Origin: Eubacteriales Family XIII. Incertae Sedis bacterium
Lineage (GTDB): Bacteria; Bacillota; Clostridia; Peptostreptococcales; Anaerovoracaceae
Length of the DNA: 6,279 nucleotides
Assembly: GCA_031278255.1 (NCBI GenBank)
Contig: JAITKU010000270.1
Location: 1-6,279 of the forward strand
Direction: 5' to 3'
Part shown: positions 1 to 5,258 of the stretch, one piece after another
Numbering within the stretch: position 1 is the stretch's first letter
Layout: each line of letters begins with the position of its first letter
The notes under the pieces: generated by a model
Told to the model about the DNA's origin: nothing
Database searches by the model: none
The model's input: only the letters and a program-made list of their open reading frames with translations
Program-made: the position numbers and the translations under genes

Positions 1-118
1 CCCGGCCGTTCGGATCCGCCGCGAGGATAGCATCCAATATCGCATCGGAAATCCGATCGCAAATCTTATCGGGGTGCCCTTCGGTAACGGATTCGGATGT
101 GAATAACTTCTTGTTCAT
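1..118 (-). CDS. metK: S-adenosylmethionine synthetase, N-terminal part (runs off the window)
   Basis: MetK makes S-adenosylmethionine from methionine and ATP in the cytoplasm. Only the first 39 codons are present; the rest lies beyond position 1. The reading MNKKLFTSESVTEGHPDKIC continues as DRISDAILDAIL and matches the highly conserved MetK start, including the GHPDK segment, whose His and Asp sit at the ATP/metal site in the family. The ATG at 118-116 follows a purine-rich Shine-Dalgarno (AAGGAAAGGAAG) a few bases upstream. Regulation is clear from the leader: a sigma-A promoter, a SAM-I aptamer and an intrinsic terminator lie upstream, so the gene should be shut off when its product SAM is abundant. 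The family is certain; completeness cannot be judged. Confidence 0.97.
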   Translation of the reverse strand, partial: MNKKLFTSESVTEGHPDKICDRISDAILDAILAADPNGR

Positions 119-148
119 ATTGCTTCCTTTCCTTGTTCTCCCCTTGTT

Positions 149-181
149 AAAGAAAAGCTCTTCATCGCTGACGATGAAGAG
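149..181 (-). terminator. Riboswitch-controlled intrinsic terminator in the metK leader
   Basis: On the minus strand a perfect 10-bp stem (181-172 pairing with 167-158) closes a 4-nt loop and is followed by CTTTTCTTT. It lies between the SAM-I aptamer and the metK start. Its 5' half (180-173) can instead pair with 202-195, the 3' strand of aptamer helix P1, through 8 bp with one G-U. This is the usual S-box arrangement: without SAM the antiterminator forms; with SAM P1 is held and the terminator folds. Confidence 0.93.
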
Positions 182-195
182 GCCGGTGTATGCTT

Positions 196-319
196 CCTCA
201 TCTCTCAGACCGTCGGTCTGTAGGATTTAGCACCTTTGCGATCCGCGCGCGCGTGCGCAACGGACTTCACAGGTTGCCGGGCTTCACAGGGCCTATTCCC
301 TCTGCCGCTCTCGATAAGG
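196..319 (-). promoter_or_regulatory. SAM-I (S-box) riboswitch aptamer controlling metK
   Basis: Reading the minus strand, the S-box signature elements occur in order: CCTTATCGAGAG, then GGCAGAGGGA, GGCCC, TGAAGCCCGGCAACC, AAGGTGCTAAATCC, and GAGAGATGAGG at the 3' end. P1 is formed by 319-313 with 202-196 (7 bp, one G-U). P4 is a perfect hairpin at 220-206. These are the conserved kink-turn, SAM-binding core and P1 of the SAM-I class, which binds S-adenosylmethionine and in Firmicutes usually terminates transcription of methionine and SAM genes. The position directly ahead of metK and the downstream terminator fit. I see no missing core element. Confidence 0.97.
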
Positions 320-324
320 GGATA

Positions 325-375
325 TTCAATTTTGGCTCCGTCCAAAATTGAAGCGCCAAATGCGCACTTCAATTT
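325..375 (-). promoter_or_regulatory. Two mutually exclusive hairpins at the 5' end of the metK leader
   Basis: In the minus-strand transcript three related segments lie between the likely transcription start (about 379) and the aptamer (319). Segment A (375-364) pairs with B (356-345) through 12 bp with one G-U and a 7-nt loop. Segment B (352-342) also pairs perfectly with C (335-325) through 11 bp and a 6-nt loop. The two hairpins share B, so only one can form at a time. Neither is followed by a U-tract, so neither looks like a terminator. The pairing is read directly from the sequence; any role (5'-end protection, folding order, a second switch) is inference. Confidence 0.6.
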
Positions 376-385
376 GTGTAAGTAC

Positions 386-415
386 ATTATACCGCGTACC
401 GCCGCGGCGCGTCAA
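386..415 (-). promoter_or_regulatory. Sigma-A promoter for metK
   Basis: On the minus strand TTGACG (415-410) and a perfect TATAAT (391-386) are separated by 18 bp. Transcription would start near 379, giving a leader of about 260 nt that contains the hairpin pair, the SAM-I aptamer and the terminator. No other candidate of similar quality lies upstream of the aptamer. Confidence 0.85.
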
Positions 416-472
416 GCAAAAATTGTTCCTGTGCGAATGCCCTCGCGCCTTTTGCAGCCAAGCAACTGACAA

Positions 473-714
473 ATGAACCTGAATGCTTCGCCCCGAAGCG
501 ACGGGCGCAAGTATCTGCCCATAGTAAGGCGTATCGTGACAAAGGCGCGGAAAAACCGAAGTCTAGGACCGTCCTTTCGCTCGGATACCTCGACGGACTC
601 GAAAAGAAACCCGTCGTTCAAATAGGTCTCGCTGCGGACAAAGACGGCGGGCCGCGTCATTACGAATTCTTTCCCGGAAACAAGCTCGACAAAGAAACCT
701 TCCGTTTTTACCCG
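473..714 (+). pseudogene. Relic of an IS1634-type transposase (frameshifted, internally deleted)
   Basis: Two plus-strand frames together resemble an IS1634-family (IS4-like DDE) transposase. From the ATG at 473 the reading is MNLNASPRSDGRKYLPIVRR. A one-base loss near 530-533 then shifts to the frame of 532-714, which gives YRDKGAEKPKSRTVLSLGYL followed by DGLEKK. These match the usual N-terminus of the family (a GR-YL-IV-YRD and SLGYLD-LE pattern). The frame then runs straight into PVVQIGLAADKDGG and HYEFFPGN, which in intact proteins lies in the catalytic region, so I infer that well over 100 residues are missing. Similarity fades after KETF. No Shine-Dalgarno and no terminal repeats are visible. 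The assignment rests on remembered family motifs, not a search. Together with the repeat below it accounts for most of the 367-bp gap between ssb and the metK promoter region. Confidence 0.68.
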
Positions 715-750
715 TTCAGGGTGCAAGTACCCTTCCGGGAGAGCGTGGCT

Positions 751-789
751 TGCGGGGACTGCGGGGGCAATGCCCCCGCAGTCCCCGCA
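751..789. repeat. Perfect 19-bp GC-rich inverted repeat just downstream of ssb
   Basis: Positions 751-769 are the exact reverse complement of 771-789, with one base between, giving a near-perfect 39-bp palindrome built from GGGG, ACTGC and GGGGG blocks. It starts 8 nt beyond the ssb stop codon. Neither side has a T-tract, so it is not a standard intrinsic terminator, though such a stable hairpin could stop RNA decay or pause transcription. It could also be a copy of a dispersed palindromic repeat. Confidence 0.8.
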
Positions 790-797
790 CGGCCCCG

Positions 798-1172
798 TCA
801 GGCCTCCTTCGCGGCCTTCTTCCTCTCGGACGCCGGCCGCTGCGCACCCTCGCCCGCGGCGCGCTCCGGCCACTGCAGAAAACGCACGTTCTCCGCGACC
901 ACCTTGACGGGATAGCGCACAACCCCTTCGGCGTCGGTGTAGGTGTCCGTCCTGAGCCTGCCCGTCACGCCCGCCAGAAAGCCCTTGCGCAGATATTTCT
1001 CGCAGAGCTCGCCGGGATTGCCGAATACGCTCACGCGCAGAAAATCGGCCCTGTCCTCCTTGGAATGGACGTCATCCACGGCCAGCGTGAAGGTACACAG
1101 GCTCCTGCCCTCGTCGAGCCTCTTGAGCTCGGGGTCCCTCGTCAATCGACCGATAATGTTTACGCTGTTCAT
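798..1172 (-). CDS. ssb: Single-stranded DNA-binding protein, short form
   Basis: SSB coats single-stranded DNA during replication, repair and recombination. The 124-residue product has a typical OB fold over about residues 1-100: MNSVNIIGRLTRDPEL at the start, FTLAV at 28-32, ADFLRVSVFG at 42-51, YLRKGFLAGVTGRLRTDTY at 60-78, and VVAENVRFLQW at 91-101. The ATG at 1172 follows AAAGGAGAAGG at a good distance. The tail after the OB fold is only about 23 residues, is rich in Ala, Lys and Arg, and ends KKAAKEA. The acidic DDDIPF-like tip that most bacterial SSBs use to recruit partner proteins is absent. It may therefore be a secondary SSB paralog or have lost its tail; the transposase relic and palindrome lie immediately downstream. 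No rpsF or rpsR is adjacent, which also argues against the main housekeeping copy. Confidence 0.93.
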   Translation of the reverse strand: MNSVNIIGRLTRDPELKRLDEGRSLCTFTLAVDDVHSKEDRADFLRVSVFGNPGELCEKYLRKGFLAGVTGRLRTDTYTDAEGVVRYPVKVVAENVRFLQWPERAAGEGAQRPASERKKAAKEA

Positions 1173-1218
1173 CTTCCTTCTCCTTTCATAAATTTACGAA
1201 TATATGGTGCTTATTGAA

Positions 1219-1247
1219 ATTATACACATTCATCCGCCGCTTGTCAA
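1219..1247 (-). promoter_or_regulatory. Consensus sigma-A promoter for ssb
   Basis: On the minus strand a perfect TTGACA (1247-1242) and a perfect TATAAT (1224-1219) are 17 bp apart. An AT-rich tract at 1248-1282 lies just upstream of the -35 box and could act as an UP element. The start would fall near 1212, about 40 nt before the ssb ATG. Confidence 0.9.
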
Positions 1248-1289
1248 CATTTTTTAACAATTATTCCAAAAATATTTTCAATCCGTGTT

Positions 1290-1318
1290 TTGCTCGCGCT
1301 TTGCCCCGCCTTTATGAT
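1290..1318 (+). promoter_or_regulatory. Probable sigma-A promoter for the MBL-fold hydrolase gene
   Basis: TTGCTC (1290-1295) and TATGAT (1313-1318) are spaced by 17 bp; an overlapping TACAAT at 1318-1323 is an alternative -10. It is divergent from the ssb promoter, and the AT-rich tract at 1248-1282 lies between them. The leader to the ATG at 1388 would be about 60 nt. Confidence 0.55.
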
Positions 1319-1387
1319 ACAATAGACCACAGCACCATCGGCCCGGGGCGAATCCGGGATCGACGTTCACGGCATACGGGAGGCGGC

Positions 1388-2191
1388 ATGGGTTTTGCGT
1401 TTTGTTCTTTTTCGAGCGGCAGCGACGGGAACTGTTATCTGATCAAATCGGAGCGCGCCGCGATACTGATCGACGCGGGCATCGGCGGCAGGCGCATATG
1501 GGAGGGCTTGGAACACACGGACACGGACCCGAGCGCGCTGCGCGCGCTCCTGCTCACGCACGAGCATTCCGACCACATCAAGGGGCTCGGCTCCCTCATG
1601 CGGAAGAGCGGCGGCTTTGCGGTGTACGCAAACAAGAGCACCTGGGACGCAATCGGCGTGAAGGCGAAGGCGACCGTGGGCGCGTGGATAAGGCATTTCA
1701 CCACGGGGGAGAGCTTCGCCGTGGGCGATATCGTCATCAAGACCTTTGCCGTCAGCCACGACGCGGCGGAGCCCGTGGGTTACACGCTGCGCTGCGGGGA
1801 CAGGCAGATCGGCGTCGTCACGGACACGGGCCGCGTGGACGACGGGCTGTTCGCGGAGCTTCTCGACGCCGATACGCTGGTGCTGGAATCGAACCATGAC
1901 GTGGACATGCTGCGGCACGGCAAATATCCTTGGTTCTTGAAGCGGCGCATCCTCGGGGACGGGGGCCACCTGTCGAACGTCGCGGCCGCAGAGCTCATTC
2001 TCAGGCTCCTGCGCGCGGGCCGGCGGAAGCGGCGCGTGCTGCTCGCCCACATCAGCCGCGAGAACAACGTCCCCGAGATGGCGATACGGACCGTCGAGCG
2101 GCTTCTGGAGGCACACGGCTACGCCGTCGGCACGGATCTGTGTTTGGACGCGATCCCCCGCAACGCAATCGGCGCGTTTTGCGAGATATGA
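1388..2191 (+). CDS. walJ: MBL-fold metallo-hydrolase, WalJ/YycJ type
   Basis: A 267-residue protein of the metallo-beta-lactamase fold. It opens with the YycJ-like CSFSSGSDGNCYLI and has the metal-binding motif THEHSDH, giving H58, H60, D62 and H63. Further likely ligands are H124 in VSHDAAEPVGY, D146 in TDTG and H221 in AHISRENN; ESNHD at 167-171 is also typical. Length matches the family (about 260). In Bacillus the homologue sits beside walRK and has been linked to coordination of replication with cell division, with nuclease activity proposed; the substrate here is unknown. No walRK genes are in this window. The start at 1388 is chosen for GGGAGG at 1378-1383; the frame is open back to 1214, but that would cross the promoter and add a non-family extension. 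It appears monocistronic. Confidence 0.88.
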   Translation: MGFAFCSFSSGSDGNCYLIKSERAAILIDAGIGGRRIWEGLEHTDTDPSALRALLLTHEHSDHIKGLGSLMRKSGGFAVYANKSTWDAIGVKAKATVGAWIRHFTTGESFAVGDIVIKTFAVSHDAAEPVGYTLRCGDRQIGVVTDTGRVDDGLFAELLDADTLVLESNHDVDMLRHGKYPWFLKRRILGDGGHLSNVAAAELILRLLRAGRRKRRVLLAHISRENNVPEMAIRTVERLLEAHGYAVGTDLCLDAIPRNAIGAFCEI

Positions 2192-2558
2192 CACGGGCGC
2201 GGCGAAGCGACGGCGCCGCGCGAATTCTCAAGAATATTTCCCTGATAAGAAAATTTATTGCAATAGCATATGAAAACAGGGTTCGAAATAGCCGAAAAAA
2301 ATAAAAAATTCCGAAAGCTTACAAAAAATCTGTTGTTTTTTCCGGCATCTTGGTAGATAATATAATAAGCATTTGTTTGAGGTTTGTCAGCAAGCTGTCA
2401 TATGTGTCCGGCGAGGTATCTATCTTCGGACAGGGTGATCGGCTTTCGGCGGCGCCGCGCGCACGGATGATTTTCCGGGAGTGCCGCGCAACGAAGAGGG
2501 GACCGGTCGAATCATGTGATTGCCTGCCGACGACGCCTCGGGGGAGGGAAAGCGGCAC
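2192..2558 (+). other. Gene-free stretch: GC hairpin, AT-rich island and structured leader
   Basis: No convincing gene is seen in these 367 bases. Six bases after the walJ-like stop is a perfect 8-bp GC stem (2197-2204 with 2214-2221) without a T-tract, possibly a weak terminator. Positions 2223-2375 are strongly AT-rich against GC-rich neighbours and contain a candidate promoter. Beyond it the presumed leader can form a 6-bp stem (2405-2410 with 2427-2432) and an 8-bp GC-rich stem with one bulge (2457-2464 with 2481-2489). I do not recognise a known riboswitch or small RNA here. Confidence 0.45.
2333..2361 (+). promoter_or_regulatory. Candidate sigma-A promoter for the small membrane protein gene
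   Basis: TTGTTT (2333-2338) and GATAAT (2356-2361) are 17 bp apart, and an overlapping perfect TATAAT occupies 2361-2366. The -35 box is weak. If used, the leader to the ATG at 2559 would be about 185-190 nt, unusually long for a small gene. Confidence 0.5.
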
Positions 2559-2903
2559 ATGGACACTGCCATCACAATGCGGGACGCGGGTTTGATCCTG
2601 CTTGGGATCGGACTGATCATCTTGGTTTTTTACGCCGTGTATTTGGTCAGGCACCTATCCTTGACCGTCAAATCCGTCAACAGGATACTCGCGGACGCGG
2701 AGGAAATCTCCGAGATCGCCGTGAGGCGCAGCAAGGACGCGGATAAGCTCATAGGCGAAGCGACCGGGGCCGTGGGCGATCTGGCCGGCATCGTCAAGGG
2801 GAACCAAAGCACAATCGCGGCGCTGACAAGCATCGTCAACGCCATCGGGTCGTTGAAAAATCTGATCCGAAACGACAAGAAAAAAGAAGGCAAGCAGGAA
2901 TGA
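2559..2903 (+). CDS. Small single-pass membrane protein with a helical tail (DUF948-like)
   Basis: A 114-residue protein with one strong membrane segment at about residues 10-30 (AGLILLGIGLIILVFYAVYLV). It is followed by a polar, probably helical region (SLTVKSVNRILADAEEISEI onward) rich in heptad-like spacing, and a very basic end (NDKKKEGKQE). This layout, an N-terminal anchor with a cytoplasmic coiled-coil-like domain, resembles DUF948/YtxG-type proteins of Firmicutes, whose function is poorly known. The similarity is by architecture only. The ATG at 2559 is preferred because GGGGAGGG lies at 2541-2548, although the 10-nt spacing is long. A TTG at 2520 in the same frame and an ATG at 2577 are alternatives. 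A weak hairpin terminator follows and then the abrB promoter, so it looks monocistronic. Confidence 0.72.
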   Translation: MDTAITMRDAGLILLGIGLIILVFYAVYLVRHLSLTVKSVNRILADAEEISEIAVRRSKDADKLIGEATGAVGDLAGIVKGNQSTIAALTSIVNAIGSLKNLIRNDKKKEGKQE

Positions 2904-2957
2904 GGACCGCGCGTTTTTCCGCTTGCGGAATATGCTTGCAAGCGCCTCGGGATGTCC

Positions 2958-2990
2958 CGGTAAACAAAACTTTACCGTTAAAATTTTTTT
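2958..2990 (+). terminator. Probable intrinsic terminator after the small membrane protein gene
   Basis: CGGTAAA (2958-2964) pairs with TTTACCG (2971-2977) across a 6-nt loop, and a run of seven T lies at 2984-2990. Six bases separate stem and T-run, so it is not ideal. It lies 54 nt past the stop at 2903 and just ahead of the abrB promoter. Confidence 0.42.
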
Positions 2991-3022
2991 AAAAAATAAT
3001 TGGAAATTTATTGGGAACTCTC

Positions 3023-3051
3023 TTGACATCCTCCCGAAAGAATGCTATACT
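3023..3051 (+). promoter_or_regulatory. Strong sigma-A promoter for abrB
   Basis: A perfect TTGACA (3023-3028) and TATACT (3046-3051) are 17 bp apart, preceded by an AT-rich tract at 2978-3011 that could serve as an UP element. The start near 3058 gives an 80-nt leader. AbrB proteins commonly bind AT-rich DNA at their own promoters, so autoregulation is plausible but cannot be shown from sequence. Confidence 0.88.
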
Positions 3052-3138
3052 GTTCCGGTAAGTCAGTTTTTTCAATGATTGACAACAACAGGGGTGTATT
3101 GGATTCACGAAGAAGAGAAGAAAAGGAAGGGACAAAAA

Positions 3139-3381
3139 ATGAAAGCAACAGGGATTGTAAGAAAAGTTGACGAGCTTGGCAGAGTTGTTCTACCGGTGGA
3201 ACTGAGAAAGACCTTCGACATCAAAAAAGAAGATCCTCTCGAAATTTATGTGGACGGCGACAGCATCATTCTCAAGAAGTATGAGCCTGCCTGTATCTTC
3301 TGCGGCGACGCGAAAAACACAAGAAGGATACACGAAAAGGTTGTCTGCGCAAGCTGCATCGAGGAAATGAAATCGCTCTAA
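3139..3381 (+). CDS. abrB: AbrB/SpoVT-family transition-state regulator with C-terminal zinc-binding motif
   Basis: An 80-residue DNA-binding regulator. Residues 1-48 form the swapped-hairpin AbrB domain: MKATGIVRKVDELGRVVLPV, ELRKTFDIKKEDPLEIYVDG, then SIILKKYEP. The C-terminal half carries four cysteines as CIFC (C52, C55) and CASC (C70, C73), the zinc-ribbon-like tail usual in clostridial AbrB proteins. In Bacillus and Clostridium such proteins repress or tune post-exponential genes (sporulation, competence, toxins or solvents) by binding AT-rich promoters as multimers. The ATG at 3139 follows AAGGAAGGGA; an upstream TTG at 3079 in frame has no comparable site and would add a non-family extension. 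It has its own promoter and terminator and is convergent with ricT. The family is clear; the regulon is unknown. Confidence 0.95.
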   Translation: MKATGIVRKVDELGRVVLPVELRKTFDIKKEDPLEIYVDGDSIILKKYEPACIFCGDAKNTRRIHEKVVCASCIEEMKSL

Positions 3382-3417
3382 GCGGAAACGGACTCCCGTC
3401 AACGAGAACGCACGAAA

Positions 3418-3445
3418 CGAGGGGCGCGGCGCGCCCCTCGCTTTT
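3418..3445. terminator. Bidirectional intrinsic terminator between abrB and ricT
   Basis: A perfect 10-bp GC-rich stem (3418-3427 with 3431-3440, 3-nt loop) is followed on the plus strand by CTTTTCG, and on the minus strand by TTTCGT. It lies 36 nt after the abrB stop and 56 nt after the ricT stop, between convergent genes, so it can end both transcripts. The flanking ACGAAA and TTTCGT can extend the stem with a small bulge. Confidence 0.85.
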
Positions 3446-3496
3446 CGTCGCGGATCTGCGGCCCGCACCGGCGGCAAGCCAAAATCGGACGGCGCC

Positions 3497-4408
3497 TCAG
3501 GCCTCCGGCGGTTCCTGCGGTCTGTCGACCGCCCGGACGGACGCATCCTCCGTTTGGCGTCTTTTCCGCTTGCCCGTGATGCGCTTGATCTCTTCTTTTT
3601 TGTACTGCCGGAATTCCGTGCTGAGCTTTTCCGGCGCGTCGCTCGTCCGCTCCTCCAGAACAAGCCTCGCCTTGACCTTGTTCATAAGGATGTTTGAATC
3701 CACGACCACCGCAACGCCATCCTTCGTGGTGATGTGATCCCCCACGTCCGGCATACCCTTCTTCAAGGCCTGATACGTATCGTTTTCATACTTCAAACAG
3801 CACATGAGCCTGCCGCAGGTACCGGATATCTTGGTGGGATTCAGCGAAAGATTCTGCATCTTCGCCATCTTGATCGAAACGGGCTCGAAATCCGGCAGCC
3901 ACGAATGGCAGCACAGGCTTCGGCCGCAGGCGCCTATGCCGCCCAGCAGCTTCGCTTCATCGCGAACACCGATCTGCCGGAGCTCTATGCGCGTCTTGAA
4001 CACGCCCGCGAGATCCTTGACGAGATTCCGAAAATCGACGCGCCCGTCCGCGGTGAAATAGAAGACGATCTTCGAGTTGTCAAAGGCGTATTCCACGTCG
4101 ATCAGCTTCATGTCCAGCTTGTGCTTCCTGATCTTCTCCTGGCACTGCCATATCGCCTTTTCCTTCTTTCTCTGATTGTCGTCGTAGCGCTGCATGTCCC
4201 GCTCGGTGGCCGCGCGCAGGACCTTTTTCAGGGGCGCGATCACCTCTCCGGACGGAATTTCACGGACGCAGCCCCGCACAAAGCCGAACTCCGACCCGCG
4301 CGCGGTTTCGACGACCACCCTGTCGCCGCATTTGAGCTCCAAGCCGCAGGGATCGAAGTGATAGATCTTTCCGGCTTGTTTGAAACATACGCCTATTATT
4401 TTGGTCAT
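3497..4408 (-). CDS. ricT: RicT/YaaT (PSP1-domain) iron-sulfur protein
   Basis: A 303-residue PSP1-domain protein. In Bacillus subtilis RicT works with RicA (YmcA) and RicF (YlbF) in an Fe-S complex that stimulates RNase Y-dependent mRNA maturation and affects Spo0A phosphorylation, competence and biofilm formation. The hallmark cysteines are present: CGRSLCC (C161, C166, C167) and CGRLMCC (C198, C203, C204). The N-terminal part has the family reading MTKIIGVCFKQAGKIYHFDP, followed by KKVLRAATERD and FYFTADGRVDFRNLVKDLA. The C-terminus is a charged, basic tail (KRKRRQ). The ATG at 4408 is chosen because the family begins here; GGGAG lies 11 nt upstream, rather far. A TTG at 4477 would add 23 Arg- and Gly-rich residues overlapping holB. 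It follows holB by 58 nt and is probably co-transcribed. No ricA or ricF is in the window. Confidence 0.94.
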   Translation of the reverse strand: MTKIIGVCFKQAGKIYHFDPCGLELKCGDRVVVETARGSEFGFVRGCVREIPSGEVIAPLKKVLRAATERDMQRYDDNQRKKEKAIWQCQEKIRKHKLDMKLIDVEYAFDNSKIVFYFTADGRVDFRNLVKDLAGVFKTRIELRQIGVRDEAKLLGGIGACGRSLCCHSWLPDFEPVSIKMAKMQNLSLNPTKISGTCGRLMCCLKYENDTYQALKKGMPDVGDHITTKDGVAVVVDSNILMNKVKARLVLEERTSDAPEKLSTEFRQYKKEEIKRITGKRKRRQTEDASVRAVDRPQEPPEA

Positions 4409-4466
4409 TTTACTCGATTCTCCCGTGATGCCGCCGTCTTTGATCCCCGCGCGCCGCGCGCGCCGC

Positions 4467-5258
4467 TCACCCGCCAAGCATCTTCAATATCATGGTTTTG
4501 ATCGCGTATTTGACGTTCAGTCCGAGGCCGAGGCCGCGCCCGGCCTCCCCCGCGCAATCGATAAGGCGCAGGATATCCGCGCGCGCCGCGCCGTCCGCCG
4601 CAATGAGCGCATCGCGCAGGCGAAGCGTCAGCGCGTCCAAAAATGCGTCCGCCGCGTCGCGCTCCGTCACCGTGCCGACAAGGCGCGACAGCTCGTGATA
4701 CGCGCCCCCGCCCGCCAGCTTCTCCGCAAAGTCGGCCGCAAGCTCCGCGAAAGCGCCGGAGGCCGCGTCGGGCGCGGCCGTGAGGCGCAGGAGGATGCAT
4801 CTGGATTGTATCGTCTTGAGCAGCAAGGCGGCGTTCACGGTCAGCAGCAGGATGATGTTGTTGCCGCAGGGCTCCTCGATCGTCTTCAGGAGCTTGTTCT
4901 GGCTCTGCGGCGTCATGCGCTCCGCCTCGTCCACAATCGCGATGATGCGCGCGGACGCAAAGGGCTTGCCGCGCAAGCGCAGCTGCAGATCCTCCACCTG
5001 CTTGACGCCTATGCTGTTCCCGTCCCGCGTGAGATACAGGATGTCCTCGTGGTTGCCGTGCTCCGCCTTGCGGCAGGAGAGGCAGCCTCCGCAGGGGCGC
5101 GGACCTTCACCCGTGCAGTGCACCGCCTTGGCAAAGGCTTCGGCGGCGCGCAGTTTGTCCGTGCCGCGGCCGCCCTCGAGGATGTACGCGTGGAACAAGC
5201 GTTCCCCGGCGGCCAAGGCCGCAAGGCGCCCCAAGGACGCGGCGCTACGGGGCCGCAT
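4467..5258 (-). CDS. holB: DNA polymerase III delta-prime subunit (clamp loader)
   Basis: Delta-prime is a fixed part of the clamp loader that opens and loads the beta sliding clamp. The 263-residue product has an AAA+ core: FHAYILEGGRGTDK at 22-35 in the Walker A position, IIAIVDEAERM at 105-115 in the Walker B position, LLKTIEEP at 123-130 and the sensor motif SRC at 152-154. Four cysteines (C48, C56, C59, C62) match the zinc module of the clamp-loader family. The P-loop reads GGRGTDK rather than GxxGxGK(S/T), so nucleotide binding is doubtful, as in other delta-prime proteins. At 263 residues it is shorter than many homologues (over 300), mainly in the C-terminal collar part. The start overlaps the end of tmk by 14 nt, implying translational coupling. 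Confidence 0.9.
   Translation of the reverse strand: MRPRSAASLGRLAALAAGERLFHAYILEGGRGTDKLRAAEAFAKAVHCTGEGPRPCGGCLSCRKAEHGNHEDILYLTRDGNSIGVKQVEDLQLRLRGKPFASARIIAIVDEAERMTPQSQNKLLKTIEEPCGNNIILLLTVNAALLLKTIQSRCILLRLTAAPDAASGAFAELAADFAEKLAGGGAYHELSRLVGTVTERDAADAFLDALTLRLRDALIAADGAARADILRLIDCAGEAGRGLGLGLNVKYAIKTMILKMLGG

Noticed and set aside
412..873. Minus-strand frame of 153 codons between ssb and the metK promoter
   Set aside because: It overlaps the ssb 3' end, reads through the palindrome, has no clear Shine-Dalgarno, and lies opposite the transposase relic, whose motifs are on the plus strand.
750..1217. Plus-strand 155-codon frame opposite ssb
   Set aside because: It is antisense to a clear OB-fold gene and starts inside the palindrome.
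1214..1387. N-terminal extension of the MBL-fold protein to an upstream ATG at 1214
   Set aside because: It would span the divergent promoter region and has no family similarity; the start at 1388 has GGGAGG and matches the family N-terminus.
1367..2194. Minus-strand frame of 275 codons opposite the MBL-fold gene
   Set aside because: The plus strand carries a complete metal-binding motif set and a Shine-Dalgarno; the minus frame is a GC-driven shadow.
2350..2595. Plus-strand 81-codon frame in the leader of the small membrane protein gene
   Set aside because: No Shine-Dalgarno, its start overlaps the candidate -10 region, and the composition is not protein-like; it overlaps the better-supported gene at 2559.
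4409..4477. Upstream TTG start for ricT
   Set aside because: It adds 23 Arg- and Gly-rich residues not typical of the family and overlaps the holB end; the ATG at 4408 matches the family start.
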